Source of the DNA: Ustilaginoidea virens
Lineage: Eukaryota > Ascomycota > Sordariomycetes > Hypocreales > Clavicipitaceae
DNA: 64,000 nt
Assembly: GCF_000687475.1 (NCBI RefSeq)
Contig: NC_057320.1
Coordinates: 2,046,001-2,110,000 of the forward strand
Direction: 5' to 3'
In this document: in pieces, positions 10,650 to 23,433 of the stretch
Layout of the letters: each line of letters begins with the position of its first letter
How positions within the stretch are numbered: the first letter of the stretch is position 1
Made by a program: the position numbers and the translations under genes
The notes under the pieces: model-generated
The model's input: the letters and a program-made list of their open reading frames with translations, nothing else
The model's database searches: none
Told to the model about the DNA's origin: nothing

Positions 10650-13600
10650 TATAATATTAGTCCTCTACTAGAATATATAGAAGAAAACCTCTTTTATATA
10701 AATAGCATTCTACTATTAAAGCGAACTTAATATTATAGCAATCTAAGAACCCGCTATACCTAGCCGCGCCCCGCCGAGCCTAAGCCTTAGTAAGTATATA
10801 TTAGCAGCCTATAGTAGATAAGCGGCGATATATATCTATAAGCGGTATAGTCCCGGTATATAGACTACCGAAAAAGGACCTAATTAGTATAAGGTCTGCC
10901 TCCTTAAAACCGATATTTACTCTATTTACTCCCCAGGCTATAAATATAATTAGATTACCCCCTTTATAGACCTTATAAGGCTCTTGCCCTAACCCTAAAG
11001 TGCATTCGTTAGGGACTTTAATATATACTATCTATTATAGGATAGCCTAGATAGAACTTTACCTAATATTAATACCCTTTTCGACTTTATAATATAATAG
11101 AGACTCGGCCTAGTAACCCCCTATAGTAAAATTATATAATAAACGCTAAGTAAAAGAAATAGCACTATAGACTATACCTAGATTATATAAGACCTCACTA
11201 TTAAGTACCTTAGTAATATAGACCTTACTGGGTCCGACTATATCCTATAGCTTATCCGTATCGATACTAATAACCTATAAGCCGCTAAAGCCTACCCGAA
11301 AAATAGTTAGAAATCCCTCGACCGATACCTCGCTTAGGCAGAAGCTAAAAACCGCTTTATGCCTACTGCTACCGCGGCCCTACTTAGCTCTCCTAAAGAA
11401 ATAGATATATATACTAAATAGCTTACTTACTAATTCTAAGAAATTGCGGATATTGCGGCCCTAAAGAAAACCCCTAGAGCCCCTGCTATAGAACCGTAGT
11501 AGAATAACTATATAAAAATAGCTGCTATTGCCGTAAAGAAAGCGTATTGGAAGTAGGTAGTATACTATACCCCTAAAAACTATAGGGCCGCTTAAGATAT
11601 AGGAGCTACCTAAACTTAAGTTGTATAAAAAGAGCGATAATACTCCTAAAGAGAGACATTAAGGAAAGCTATAGTATAGAATACAGACCTTTAATCCCTA
11701 GAACGATAGGCCAGACTATATAGCAGCCTCCCCCTTAAGTCTAAAGAGATCCTACTATTCGAATACGCTAGCCTTAGCTACCCTTTAGCAACTATATATA
11801 GCGAAAAAGCATAAGTCCTTATTTAATATTTCTTCCCTTAGTCCTATATAATATTTAAGGATATACTAGACCTAACCTTCCCTTAACTCGCTAATATAAA
11901 GTTCCCGCTATATAAGAGATTTATATATAAAGAGGTCTATACTACCCTTTACTATATAGCTAGCTAAAAGGCCCCTAGATTAGACGGGCTACCTGCGGGA
12001 TTCCTTAAGGTATATAGCCCCCCTTTAATTATAACTCTTACCTACCTTCTCAATAAGTCCTACTATACTAGGTACTACCCGGCTTAATTCTAGGAGGCCT
12101 ATATAGTTATACTAAGAAAGCTAGGAAAGAAACTAAAAGAATACTCTAAAGCAAGAGGCTAAAGACTAATATCTTTATTTAACCTAACCGGTAAAGTCCT
12201 AGAAGCTATAGTAGTATGCTAGCTTACTGCTGCCCTTAAGGAGGGCAACCTACTTTTAGATCTTTAGATAGGAAATAAAGCTAATCGTTCTATAGATATA
12301 GCCTTTAGTACTCTTATAGAAATAGTTCGTATAGCGTAATACTATAGTAGGATTGCTTCGCTCCTCTAGCTTAATATATCTATAGCCTTTAATATAATAA
12401 ATTATATTCGATTTACCTACCTACTCTTAGAAAAGGGATTACTACTATAGATTGCAGTATAAGTCTATAGCTTTACCGACTCTCGTATAGTATAAATTCA
12501 CTTTAAAGGCAAATTAACTAATAACCTATTTATTACCGCTAGGGTCTTATAAGGGTCCCTTCTCTCTTTTATCCTTTTCCTAATCTATATCGTACTATTC
12601 TATAAAAGGCTTAAAGAAATAGCCTCTACTATTACCCTAGGGTTTATAGATAATACTAATATTATAGTATATAGGAGGAGTATAGGGGAGACCTAGACCC
12701 TACTTAAAAAGGCGTAGACGATCTATAAAAAGTAGTCTAAGTAAGCTAGGCTTAATTTTAACTTAAGGAAGAGTAAGCTTATCTATTTTATATACGCCTA
12801 TAAAGCGGACGAGATACTAATCTAACTTAAGACTATAATAATTTAGCTAAAGTAGCATGCCTATTTTTTAGGGGTTAAGATCTACCGAAAACTTTAATAG
12901 CGCGAATACTATGCAAAAATAGCTAAAAAGCTTGAGTAGTAGCGACTCGCCCTTACGGCAATAGCGGCCTCTATATAGGGATATTAATATAAAGAGGCCC
13001 GATTAGTCTATATATAGGTTATTCGCACTACTATCGCCTTTAGCATAAGAGTTTAGTATACCCCTACCGCCCCTAGTAGAGTGGCGAAAGGTATCGTAAA
13101 GTTACTAACTATAGAATAATTATCTTACCTTCGAACTATTATTAAGGCCTTTAAGGCTATACTAATAGATATCCTCGAGATTAAAGCAGCTATACTACTT
13201 ATCGATTTATATTTAAACTATATCTACTAGCGATTCTTAGAAAGGATAGTAAAGACTAGGATAGCTAAGCGAATTAACTATACCTCCGCCGCAATAATAG
13301 TAATACTCTAATGCTATTAGCGGAGCGACTATAAAGGACCCTAGATATATATCCTATTCTTAGAACTTAATCTATAATAGCTAATAGCCAAAGAATATCT
13401 AATAAAAGAGTGGCTCACTAAGTAGTCTAAATATTAAGCCGCCGTAAAAGCGAGACGGTAGTGGCATAGGCCTATAGCAGTAGAAAGGGCCCTAGACTTC
13501 TAATCTATAGCTATAATAATTCAGCTATATAATAGCCTCTTTAAATATAAATCGGCTATACTTACTTAGCTTCGTATAGAAAAGATCGGACTAAATTCCT

Positions 13601-13950
13601 TCCTCTACTAGCGCTAAATCCCTATTATGCCCTCGCCTTTCTGCCGATATAGGGAGGCCCCTAAAGACTATTATTACTTAATCCTCTCTTACCTAAAATA
13701 TAGATAATAGCACTAATAGCTATATAGGACCGGCCTAAGCCTCTTCTAAGACTGCTAAGGGATCTCTATTGCCTTTAATAAGCTAAGCCTCGCCCGCCGA
13801 TTTATATACTAGATCTTTAGCCTTAACTACTTCGATTAATTCTAGCTCGCTTAATCGCTCTAGCGACCCACCCCTATAAAGGTATTAAGCTAACCCCGAC
13901 CGCCCGATACCGCCCCTAATATCTAATAATAATATCCTAACGTAAGAGAG
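10650..13950 (+). pseudogene. LINE E1 ORF2 (endonuclease and reverse transcriptase) relic
   Basis: The apurinic-endonuclease-like domain is seen at about 11010-11290: RDFNIYYL matches the GDFNxHH block, and STIDYT matches the STIDLT block. Reverse transcriptase spans about 11900-13000. LNISIAFNIINY (12370-12405) corresponds to LDxSxAFDxVNH with Asp changed to Asn. FIDNTN (12643-12660) corresponds to the FxDDxN box, with one catalytic Asp now Asn. An IGLNSFLY segment and a CRYREAPKDYYY cluster near 13590-13680 match the C-terminal zinc-finger region of this LINE group. TAG and TAA stops recur throughout. Confidence 0.8.
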
Positions 13951-15560
13951 AGGAGATATAGTAGGCAGATAAATATAATTAATTTTTAGCTATTCTAAAG
14001 CTATAATATTAATATTAAAGCCCCCTTCCCCCCCCCTTTCCCCCTCCCCCGCCGGCCCTTATAGTAGCCCCCCCTCTTTCTCCCCTTTTTCCCTTTCCCC
14101 CTCTACTGCCCTCTTCTGCCCCTAAAAGACAAGTAGCTCTAATATAGCCTAAATACCCTCTAATGCTTCTACCTTATGCTCTTTAAGGTCTAGCGCCTCC
14201 TAGGTCACTTTAGGAGTAATACTCCCCCCTACTATTACTACTACTGCCGCCACCTTCCCCCTGCTATAGGTAGTTAATACTTACTGCGCCTTTAACTAGA
14301 AGGCATAGTAGTTATCGACCTATCTATATTAGTATTTATCCTATATAGTCCCTGCACTTTATATATACCTCCCCCCTTACGGCTAGCACCTCTTAGGCAC
14401 CTAAGAGGGTATAAATAGACTCTTAGTTCTTAAGAGTCTATTTAAAAGGTCGGTAGGTCTTCCCTATTACAGTATACGCGAAATATACCGCTTTAGGCCC
14501 TATGCGGTACTATACCGTATTACTATCGTTCGAATGCTAATTAGATTAGGGTTCGGTTAGTCGGGTCCTACCTTATTAAGAGTAGTAATAATATTTAGGG
14601 TTTTCGGCTTATATTAGGTAAGGGTCGCAAGGCCAGCCTTATAGCTTGCCGGGCTAATAAAGATAGGTTAGTAATACTAATATAGTAAGAGCGAGTAATA
14701 CCTACCCCTTTATCTAAAGATACCGACTTTTTCGGCATACTACTGCTATTATTATTATTGCTATTACTATAGCTATTACTACTACTACTATTGCTATTGC
14801 TAATGCTGTTGCTGCTGCTATCGCTAATGCTATTGCTGCTGCTATTGTTACCGCCCTACCGTACGGGTTAGCGTTATCCCCGCAGTACTAGAGAACGGGG
14901 CTTAAGGGGATTATATATAGAAAAATAATAGCTATATAGAAAGGAAGAAAAAGGGATTAAAAAGTCAGGGGGCACTTGCACCTTTATATCTTCGCCTAAT
15001 TAAAAGCCCTTACGCCCTCTTTTTATACTTAGCTTACCCTAATCCCCAACCTAATACTACTTGCCTTTTACTAAATACCCCCCCTACAGCCGATTCGCCG
15101 CCGATATAGCCCTAATAATAGAAAATTCCCTTACTCTTGCTCTAATGCCCCTATGCGATATATATACCGTATAGCTAGCGCGCGTGCTATATAGCCGGCG
15201 CTGCCCCGCTTATATAACCTCTACTTCACTTTCGATTTATAGTATACCGACCTAGGACCACCCCTCCCCTATAGATACTAGACCTACTTTTTTCTAGACT
15301 TACTTTCTCTAGATCGCTTTCGCACTCCTCCTAGCACTACCGCTAGGTATAATCCTAAGCGATAGCGTACCTACCTTTCCTATATGCTGGAAACCTATCG
15401 GCCCCCCTAAAGGCCCGACTCCCTAGTCGTTATAATTATATTAATAGGAAGGGTTTTCCCCCCGGACCTCGGGTTTTTCCCTTCCGGATTATTTGCCGGA
15501 GTACTAAATAGGCAATTCTAGCTTAGAATAGCCCCTTAGAGTAATTTAATAATAATAATA
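13951..15560 (+). other. LINE E1 3' UTR with C-rich tract, trinucleotide array and (TAA)n tail
   Basis: Non-coding, about 1.6 kb. It holds a C-rich strand at 14025-14110, a degenerate ACT/GCT/ATT trinucleotide array at 14735-14855, and a tail of TAA triplets. The E2 copies of the first two lie at about 16385-16500 and 15650-15790 in inverse orientation. Such a long 3' UTR is shared by all LINE copies here (E4: about 30051-31600; E5: from 46581). Confidence 0.75.
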
Positions 15561-15574
15561 ATATAGCTATTATT
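15561..15574. repeat. Right target-site duplication of LINE E1
   Basis: Exact copy of 8938-8951. From here E2 continues on the minus strand. Confidence 0.9.
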
Positions 15575-16539
15575 TTTTTTTCTATATATAATCCCCTTAA
15601 GCCCCGATCTCTAGCACTATAGGGATAACGCTAACCCGTATGGTAGGGCGGTAGCAATAGCAATAGCAGCAGCACTAGCGGCAGCACTAGCGGCAATAAT
15701 AGTAATAGCATTAATAGCAGTAATAGCAGTAGTAGCAATAGCTATAGTAATAATAATAATAGCAATAGTAGTAGTATGCCGAAAAAGTCGGCATCTTTAG
15801 ATAAAGGGGTAGGTATTGCCCGCTCCCGCTATACTAGCGTTACTAACCTATCTTTATTAGCCTAGCGAGCTATAAGGCTGGCCCTACGACTTTTGCCTAA
15901 TGCGAGCTAAAGACCCTAAATATCGATACTACTCTTAATAAGGTAGGACTTAATCGGCCGACTTTTAATTTAACTAATATTCAAACGATAATAATATAGT
16001 ATAATACCGTATAGGGCCTAGGGCGGTATATTTCGCGTATACTATAGTAGGGAAGACCTACCGACCCTTTAAATAGACTCCTAAAAACTAAGAGTCTATT
16101 TACGCCCTCCTAAATGCTTAGGAGGTGCTGGCCGCAGGGGGGGAGATATATATAAGGTATAGGGACTATATAAAATAAGTGCTAATATAGATAGGTTGAT
16201 AACTACTATACCCTCTAATTAAGGGCGCGGTAGGCATCAACTGCCTGCAGTAGGGGGAAGGTAGTAATAGCGGCGATAGTAGTAGGGGGGAGTATTACTC
16301 CTAGGGTGATCTAGGAGGCGCTAGACCTTAAGGAGCGTAAGGTAGAGGCATTAAAAGGCATCTAGGCCGTATTAGAGCTACTTATCTCTTAGGGGCAAAA
16401 GAGGGCGGTAGAAAGGGAGGAGGAGAGGGGGGAAAGGGAGGGGGGCTATTATAAAGGCCGGCAGGGGAAGGGGAGGGGGGGGGGAAAGGGGGCTCTAATA
16501 TTAATATTATAGCTTTAGAGTAGCTAAGAATTAATCGCG

Positions 16540-19500
16540 TTTATCTGCCTACTATATCTCCTCTCTCCTACATTAGGGTATTATTACTAGATATTAGGGG
16601 CGGTATTAGGTAGTTAGGATTAACCTAGGGCCTCTATAGGGGTAAATCGTTAAAGTAATTAGGCAAGCTAGAACTGGTTAAAGCGGTCGAGGCTAAAGAT
16701 CTAGTATATAAATCGGTAGGTAAAGCTAGGCTTATTAAAGGCGATAGAAATCCCTTAGTAGTCTTAGAAAAGGCTTAAGCTAGTCCTATATAGCTATTAG
16801 TATTATCGTCTATATTTTAGGCAAAAGAGGATTAGGTAGTAATAGTCTTTAGGGGCCTCCCTATATTAGTAGAGGGGCAAAGGTATAGTAGGGACTTAGC
16901 ACTAATAGAGGAAAGAGTTTAGTCCGATCTTTTCTATATAAAGCTAGATAAATACAGCTAATTTATATTTAAGGAGGCTATTATAGAGCTTAATTATTAT
17001 AGCTATAGATTAGAAGTCTAGGGCCTTCTCTACCACTATAGGCCTATATTACTGCCATCTCGCTCTTATAGTAGCTTAATATTTAGACCATCTAGTAAGC
17101 CACTCTTTTATTAGGTATTCTTTAGCTATTAATTATTATAAATCGAGTTCTAAGAATAGGATATATACCTAAAGTCCTTTATAGTCGCTCTACTATTAGC
17201 ATTAGAGTATCGCCGCTATTACAGTAGAGGCGCGGTTAATTTACTTAATTATCCTAATCTTTACTATCCTTTCTAAAAATCGCTAGTAGATATAGTTTAG
17301 GTATAAGTCGATAGGTAGTATAGCCGCCTTAGTCTTAAGGATATCTATCGATATAGCCTTAAAGGCCTTAATAATAGTTTAAAGGTAAAATAATTATTCT
17401 ATAGTTAACGATTTTGCGATACCTTTTACTACCTTACTAAAGGCAGTAGGGGTATATTATACTCCTGCGCTAAAGGCGATAGTAATATAAATAACCTATA
17501 TATAGACTAGTCGGGCCTCCCGGTATTAATATCCCTATATAGAGGCCGCTATTACTATAAGGGCGAGTCGCTACTATTCAAGCTTTTTAGCTATCTTTAT
17601 GCGGTATTTATACTATTAAAGTTTATAGTAGATTTTAACCCCTAGGAAGCGGGCGTACTACTTTAGCTATATTATTATAGTCCTGAGTCGGACTAATATC
17701 TCGTCTGCCCTATAGGCGTATATAAAATAGATAAGCTTACTTTTCCCTAAGTTGAAATTAAGCCTGGCTTATTTAGATTACTTATTATAGATCGTCTATG
17801 CTTTTTTAAGTAGGGTCTAGGTCTCTTTTATACTCCTCCTATATACTATAATATTAATATTATCTATAAACCCTAAGGTAATAATAGAGGCTACTTCTTT
17901 AAGCCTCTTATAGAGTAATACAATATAGACTAAAAAAAGGATTAAAGAGAAAGGGGACCTTTATAAGACTTTAGCAGTAATAAATAAGTTATTAGTTAAT
18001 TTGCCCTTAAAGTAGATTCGCACTATATAAAAGTCGGTAAAGCCGCAGACCTATACCGCAATCTATAGTAGTAATCTCTTTTCTAAAAGTAGGTAGGTAA
18101 ATCGAATATAGTTTACTATATTAAAGGCTATAGATATATCGAGCTAGAAGAGTAAGGCGATCCTACTATAATGCTATACTATATAAATTATTTCTATAAG
18201 AGTACTAAGGGCTATATCTATAAAATAATTAGCTTTATTTCCTATCTAAAGGTTTAAAAATAGGTTGCCCTTTTTAAAGGCGGCAGTAAGCTAGTATACT
18301 ACCGCGGCTTTTAGGACTTTACTAATTAGGTTAAATAGGAATATTAGTCTCTAGCCTCCTGCTTTAGAGTATTCCTCTAGTTTTTTTCTTAGCTTTTTTA
18401 GTATAACTATATAGGCCTCCTAGAATTAGGCCGGATAATACCCGATACAGTAGGATTTATTAAAAAGGTAGGTAAAAGTTATAATTAGGGGGGGGCTATA
18501 TACCTTAAGGAATCCTATAAATAGCCCGTCTAGTCTAGGGGCCTTCTAGCTAACTATATAGTAAAGGGCGGTACAAACCTCTTCGTATATAAATCTCTTA
18601 TACTATAGGAACTTTATATTAGCGAGTTAGGGGAAGGTCGGGTCTAATATATCCTTAAATATTATATAGGACTAAGGGAAGAAATATTAAATAAGGACCT
18701 ATACTTTATCGCTATATATAGTTACTAAGGGGTAGCTAGGGCCGGCGTATTTAAGTAGTAGGATCTCTTTAGACTTAGGGGGGAGGCTATTATATAATCT
18801 AGCCTATCGTTTTAGGGATTAAAGGTCTGTATTCTATACTATAGCTTTCCTTAATGCCTCTCTCTAGGAGTATTATTGCTTTTCTTATATAATTTAGATT
18901 TAGGTAGCTTTTACGTCTTAAATGGCCCTATAGTTTTTAGGGGTATAGTATACTACCTACTTCCGGTATACTTTTTTTGTAGTAATAGCAGCTATTTTTA
19001 TGCGGTTATTCTACTATAGTTCTATAGCGGGGGCTTTAGAGGTTTTCTTCGGAGCTATAATATCTATAATTTCCTAGAGTTAGTAAGTAAGCTATTTAGT
19101 ATATATATCTATTTCTTTAGGGGAGCTAAATAGGGCCGCAGTAGTAACAGGCATAAGGCGGTTTTTAGCTTCTGCTTAAGTAAGGTATTAATTAAGAGAT
19201 TTCTAGCTATTTTTTAGGTAGGTTTTAGCGGCTTATAGGTTACTAATATTAATATGGATGAGCTATAGGATATAGTTAGACCTGGCGAGGTTTATACTGC
19301 CGAGGTACTTAATAGTAAGGTCTTATATAACTTAGGTGTGGTCTATAGTGCTATTTCTTTTATTTAGCGCTTACCGTATAATTTCGCCGTAGGGGGTCGC
19401 TAGGCTAAGTCTCTACTATATTATAAGGTTAAAAAGGGTATTAATATTAAGTAAGGTTCTATCTAAGCTATCCTATAAGGGATAGTATATATTAAAGTCC

Positions 19501-19860
19501 CTAAGAAATACGCTTTAGGGTTAAAGTAGGAGCCTTATAAGGTCTATAAAGGGGGTAGTCTAGTTATATTTATAGCCTAGGGAGTAGATAGAGTAAATAT
19601 CGGTTTTAAGAAGGTAGATCCTATACTAATTAGGTCCTTTTTTAGTAGTCTATATACTAAGATTATACCACTTATAGATATATATCGCCGCTTATCTACT
19701 ATAGGCTACTAGTATATATTTACTAAGGCTTAGGCTCGGTAGGGCGCGGCTAGGCATAACGGGTTTTTAAATCGCTATAATATTAGGTTCACTTTAGTAG
19801 TAGAGCGCTATTTATATAAAGGAGGTTTTCTTCTATATATTCTAATAGAGGACTAATATT
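16540..19860 (-). pseudogene. LINE E2 ORF2 (endonuclease and reverse transcriptase) relic
   Basis: Mirror image of E1 ORF2 on the minus strand. The catalytic RT box reads FIDNIN near 17855, endonuclease blocks lie near 19200-19700, and the C-terminal cysteine region is near 16830-16900. Frames are closed by TAG/TAA. Divergence from E1 is dominated by C/T and G/A differences, as expected if each copy was mutated independently by RIP. Confidence 0.75.
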
Positions 19861-20199
19861 ATATAGATAGGCGTATAAGGGTCGGTAGCAGCAGTATATT
19901 AATAGTTATAGTAGAGGTAGAGGTTAGGGCTAGAGTAGGTACGAGCTTTAGGGCCAATAGGGTCCTAATCTATCCTAGCATTAGGACTAGTTATAAGAAC
20001 GCGGTAAAGGTATGGTTTAGTCTAATATTAAATATTCCTCTAGAAATAGAGCCCTTTTAGCTAAAGTAGCAGCTATATTTATATAGGGAGGATCCTCTTA
20101 AGATAATATGCTTAATTAATTCCCTTAAGGGTAAGGCGCTAGCTACTCTGCGTCGGTTCTATTCCGTAATAAGAGTAGTATTTGCAGATATTATAAGAG

Positions 20200-21350
20200 G
20201 CGCTATAAAGAGCCTAGATTAGCTAGTATAAGAATTTCTAGCTAATTCCTACTGCTTATTTGAGGTTCTATAGAGGTAGGATTATACTAGGTATAGGCCT
20301 TTATAGTTAAAGTATAACTCCCTTTATTTATAGGAGACTATTAGGTAAGCCTACTCCCCTTCTAGGTGCCTTTCCGTACTATATCGGCCATACCGTAAGG
20401 CCGCTACATAATAGGCTATAATATATCCAAATTTAAAGCAGTTATAGCACTATTTGGGGTATAGGGCGTTATTATAAGGTTCAGCTTTGAATATCTCTGC
20501 CTAGTAGATAATACCAGACTTATAAAGCTTATTAGCAAGATCGATAGAGTTTATGCCTATAATTAAAGGCATATATATAGCGGTCCCATATAGGCAGTAG
20601 GGGGAGGCTCTAATAAAGCCTTCTTTATTCGCTTTAGTAAGATTTTAATAAATTTCTTTAGTTGCGATATTTACTAAATAGCTAATAAGGAAATTCTTAA
20701 TGATAAGGCTAAATAAGCATTAGTTTAGTTCTGCCTCCTACCTAAAGGCGGGTCGGACTTAGGTCGTATTAATAATAAGACTTTTTACTGCTTCTTCTAT
20801 AAAGGTAACGATAGTATTACTACTATATAGCTTATATGCCGCGACCGTAGTATTCTTAGTAGTAGCTCTATTAATAGCATTAATAATCTTAACCGGTATT
20901 TAGTTACGTAAGACCTCGCTAATATTATTGCCTTTAATTAAAATTTCCCTATAGATATGTAGCGGGACCGGAAGGGGAGCGACAGTATATTAAGGTGGTA
21001 TAGCAGCAGCTATATATTCTTATGCCGCGATATTTGCCTAAGTGGTAGCTAGCGCTTATTTTGGGATATCCTAGAGGGCCGATTTAATTGCTTTTTCGAT
21101 AGTCTTTAAAATTATATCGATAAGGGTGCCGATAGGGTCTAGGGTAGCTTTACCGCAGGCCGCATTAGCTATAGTTTCTATAATTTCTCGTACTTATTTT
21201 AGCACTACTAGGGGAATATAATCCTAAAGCTTTTTTATCGATTCTTTAATTATAATAGTAGTAGGTCGCTTCCGCTCTTAGGCAGGCTCGGTTTTAGTCT
21301 AGTTATACTATATGCTATTTGCAATCGTAGTAGTAGGGTTATGGCGGCTA
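20200..21350 (-). pseudogene. LINE E2 ORF1 (gag-like) relic
   Basis: Minus-strand counterpart of E1 ORF1. The zinc-knuckle block, reading CYNCFKFGYI, lies near 20440-20400; again Tyr replaces the His of the CCHC knuckle. No open frame remains. Confidence 0.7.
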
Positions 21351-21545
21351 TATATAATACCGCCCCTATTCCCTCTATCGATATCTATTACTTTATTTGC
21401 GCCTGCCGCGCCTACTCCCTAGACGCGATATGCTATAGGCGAGGGGGGTAAACGGACGAGAGGAAGCGATTAGGATTATTAGAATTGATTTTAGAGGCGG
21501 TTCCGTGCCGCTACCTGGGTGCGGGCGAAATCGCGAAAGTTTTTC

Positions 21546-23433
21546 ATTATAAATGCATTCGATATTATTAAAGTAATATATCTTAATATCGCTAATAAAT
21601 ATAATTTAGAAGGCTCTAGCGAATGCATTATCGGATAATCCTAATAGGTAGTACTTACTCTTAAAAGAGATAACTTTTAGTATAATAAAGTTATCTATTT
21701 TTCTGCTATATCTATCCTCTACATAATAGCTATATAGGAGGTTAGATATCTTCTTTAATACATTATTAAACCTGGTTTAGGAATGATTTTCTTAGCTGAA
21801 CCTTTATCGGGTATAGTCTTCTTAGGGGTATTCCGGAGGGTATTCTGGAATGATTTATTAATAGCCTTACGGTAGGCTAGCGGGATCTCTGGCTGGGTTA
21901 TCCTATAACCCGGGTCGGTCTAGGTTTACCGGTCCTCCCGTTAAGACGGTCCGTTTATTGGCCTAGGTAGGCCGATATTGATAGGAAGGGCTAGGTGCCG
22001 TGCCTATTTTTGGCATTATTAGGTAAGGCGTTTAGGCCCGATATCTGGTATTATAGGCGGTATTAGCGGCATTAGCCTAGAGGGTATTATCATTAGGGCT
22101 TTTTATTAAAGGAAGCATATCGTTAGGGCCTATAACTCGACCTCTATTGGGTATGCTATAACCTCGAGGGGTATTGAGATAGCCGCCTCGGCTAGGGGTA
22201 TAATCCCTAGGGTGATATATTCGATCGGGTCGGTCTTATAGGCTATAATTATTAGCCGTTTTATATTGTTGTTAGCGAGAGCTTTCCCCTGTTTCGAATA
22301 GCGGCCTATTATAAATAGGCGTCTTCCCTTTCGGTTATAGGGACCGGCCCCTTTCTTATTCGGTAGGGGCGTAAGGCTTCTTCAATATAGAGGGGGGGAC
22401 AATAGGTTATTATAACTATAATCGTGCCATTAGTATTGCGAATTCCCTTAGCGTTAATAGGGCTTGTGAGTGCTATAGCGAGAGCCTTAGCGAGGGTATT
22501 TGCATAACCGTTATAGGTGCTTGTAATAATAATGATTATCGTGATGGGGGCCTTGTGTATATATATAAGGGCATATTTTAAAGCCTTTATATCTCTTGCT
22601 CGGTATTACCAATAGGTAGTAAGGCTTCCCTAGTAGGGTTAAGCCGGGATAGGAATACACTGCGAGTAAATTGCTGGGTTACTTCCTCTTAAGGCCATTA
22701 TGGATTCTATTATTATTAAAGGCATTTAAGTAGGGTTGGTATTATTAGGGAACCCGATATTCCAATATATACGCCGCGTTCCCGTAATATTGAGCGGAAT
22801 TACCGTAAAACCTAAGCGTTAATACGGCAGAATAGGGCTTTATTCCACTCGCTATAATCCTCGCGGAATTATTCCTAGAGATCATCATCTAGGTAGGTAT
22901 TTTCCTTATAGGTATCTATAAGGAACGCGATATAGTTGTATAGCTATATATTCGTAGCATTCTTAGGGTCGATAGGCTTTATAGCATTAGTCTAATTGTC
23001 GTTAAAGAGTGAGGCAAATCGTTATATCCTCTTAGGTAGCTCTTATAGTTATTATAATAATATTATAGTATTGAGAAGAGGGTTTAAAGAGAGGGGGGGG
23101 GGGGGAGGGGGGGGATATATTGCAAAAAGTGTAAGATTCACTCTTATAAGGAGTGTAAGATTCGAGAGGGCTTTTACCTATAGTGGTAGGGTAAAAGAAA
23201 AAAAGGGGTAGAATAGGAAGAGATCATAAATCGTTCTTCTTAGATACTAAAGGTATCTTTAAAGATTATAATATTTAGCGTATCTTATTCTTCCTTATGA
23301 TAGACGAGGGGAAGGAGAAATTATAAATCGTTCTCCCTCTAGTTAGTATAGCCGAGAAAGCTCAACTGCCTCTTCGAAATTAGTATCTTGCTGATCTATA
23401 ATATACCGTTCTTTGCGGGATATAATTATCCTA
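21546..23433 (-). pseudogene. Copia-4 gag N-terminal half and leader relic
   Basis: This is the upstream part of the minus-strand Copia-4 polyprotein, separated from its downstream half (6324-8295) by LINE E2. It lies directly inside the putative 5' LTR. Gag is assigned from position and from the zinc knuckle that follows on the other side of E2; no open frame survives. A run of G interrupted once (about 23093-23114) lies in the leader. The short plus-strand frame at 22996-23211 crosses this G run and is not a gene. Confidence 0.6.

Larger units (their letters stand above)
8952..15560 (+). mobile_element. LINE E1: full-length Tad1-like non-LTR retrotransposon (6.6 kb)
   Basis: Plus-strand non-LTR retrotransposon with an ORF1 containing a zinc knuckle, and an ORF2 with an endonuclease, a reverse transcriptase and a C-terminal cysteine motif. 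A long 3' UTR ends in (TAA)n at about 15546-15560. Both ends are fixed by the 14-bp duplication 8938-8951 / 15561-15574. At 6609 bp it agrees with E2 (about 6.63 kb summed), so both look full length. Placement in the Tad1 clade is from domain layout and fungal context; no phylogeny was run. RIP stops are dense in both frames. Confidence 0.9.
15561..21545 (-). mobile_element. LINE E2: main body, minus strand
   Basis: Reverse-complement relative of E1; positions pair around a centre near 15250 (for example 8952 with 21545). Read on the minus strand it starts at 21545 with the sequence that opens E1, runs through ORF1 and ORF2, and breaks at 15561 where E1 inserted. Its 3' UTR continues at 8951-8296. 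The own length of E2 is about 6.63 kb. The 5' end is at the edge of a roughly 14-bp duplication (21546-21559). Confidence 0.9.
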
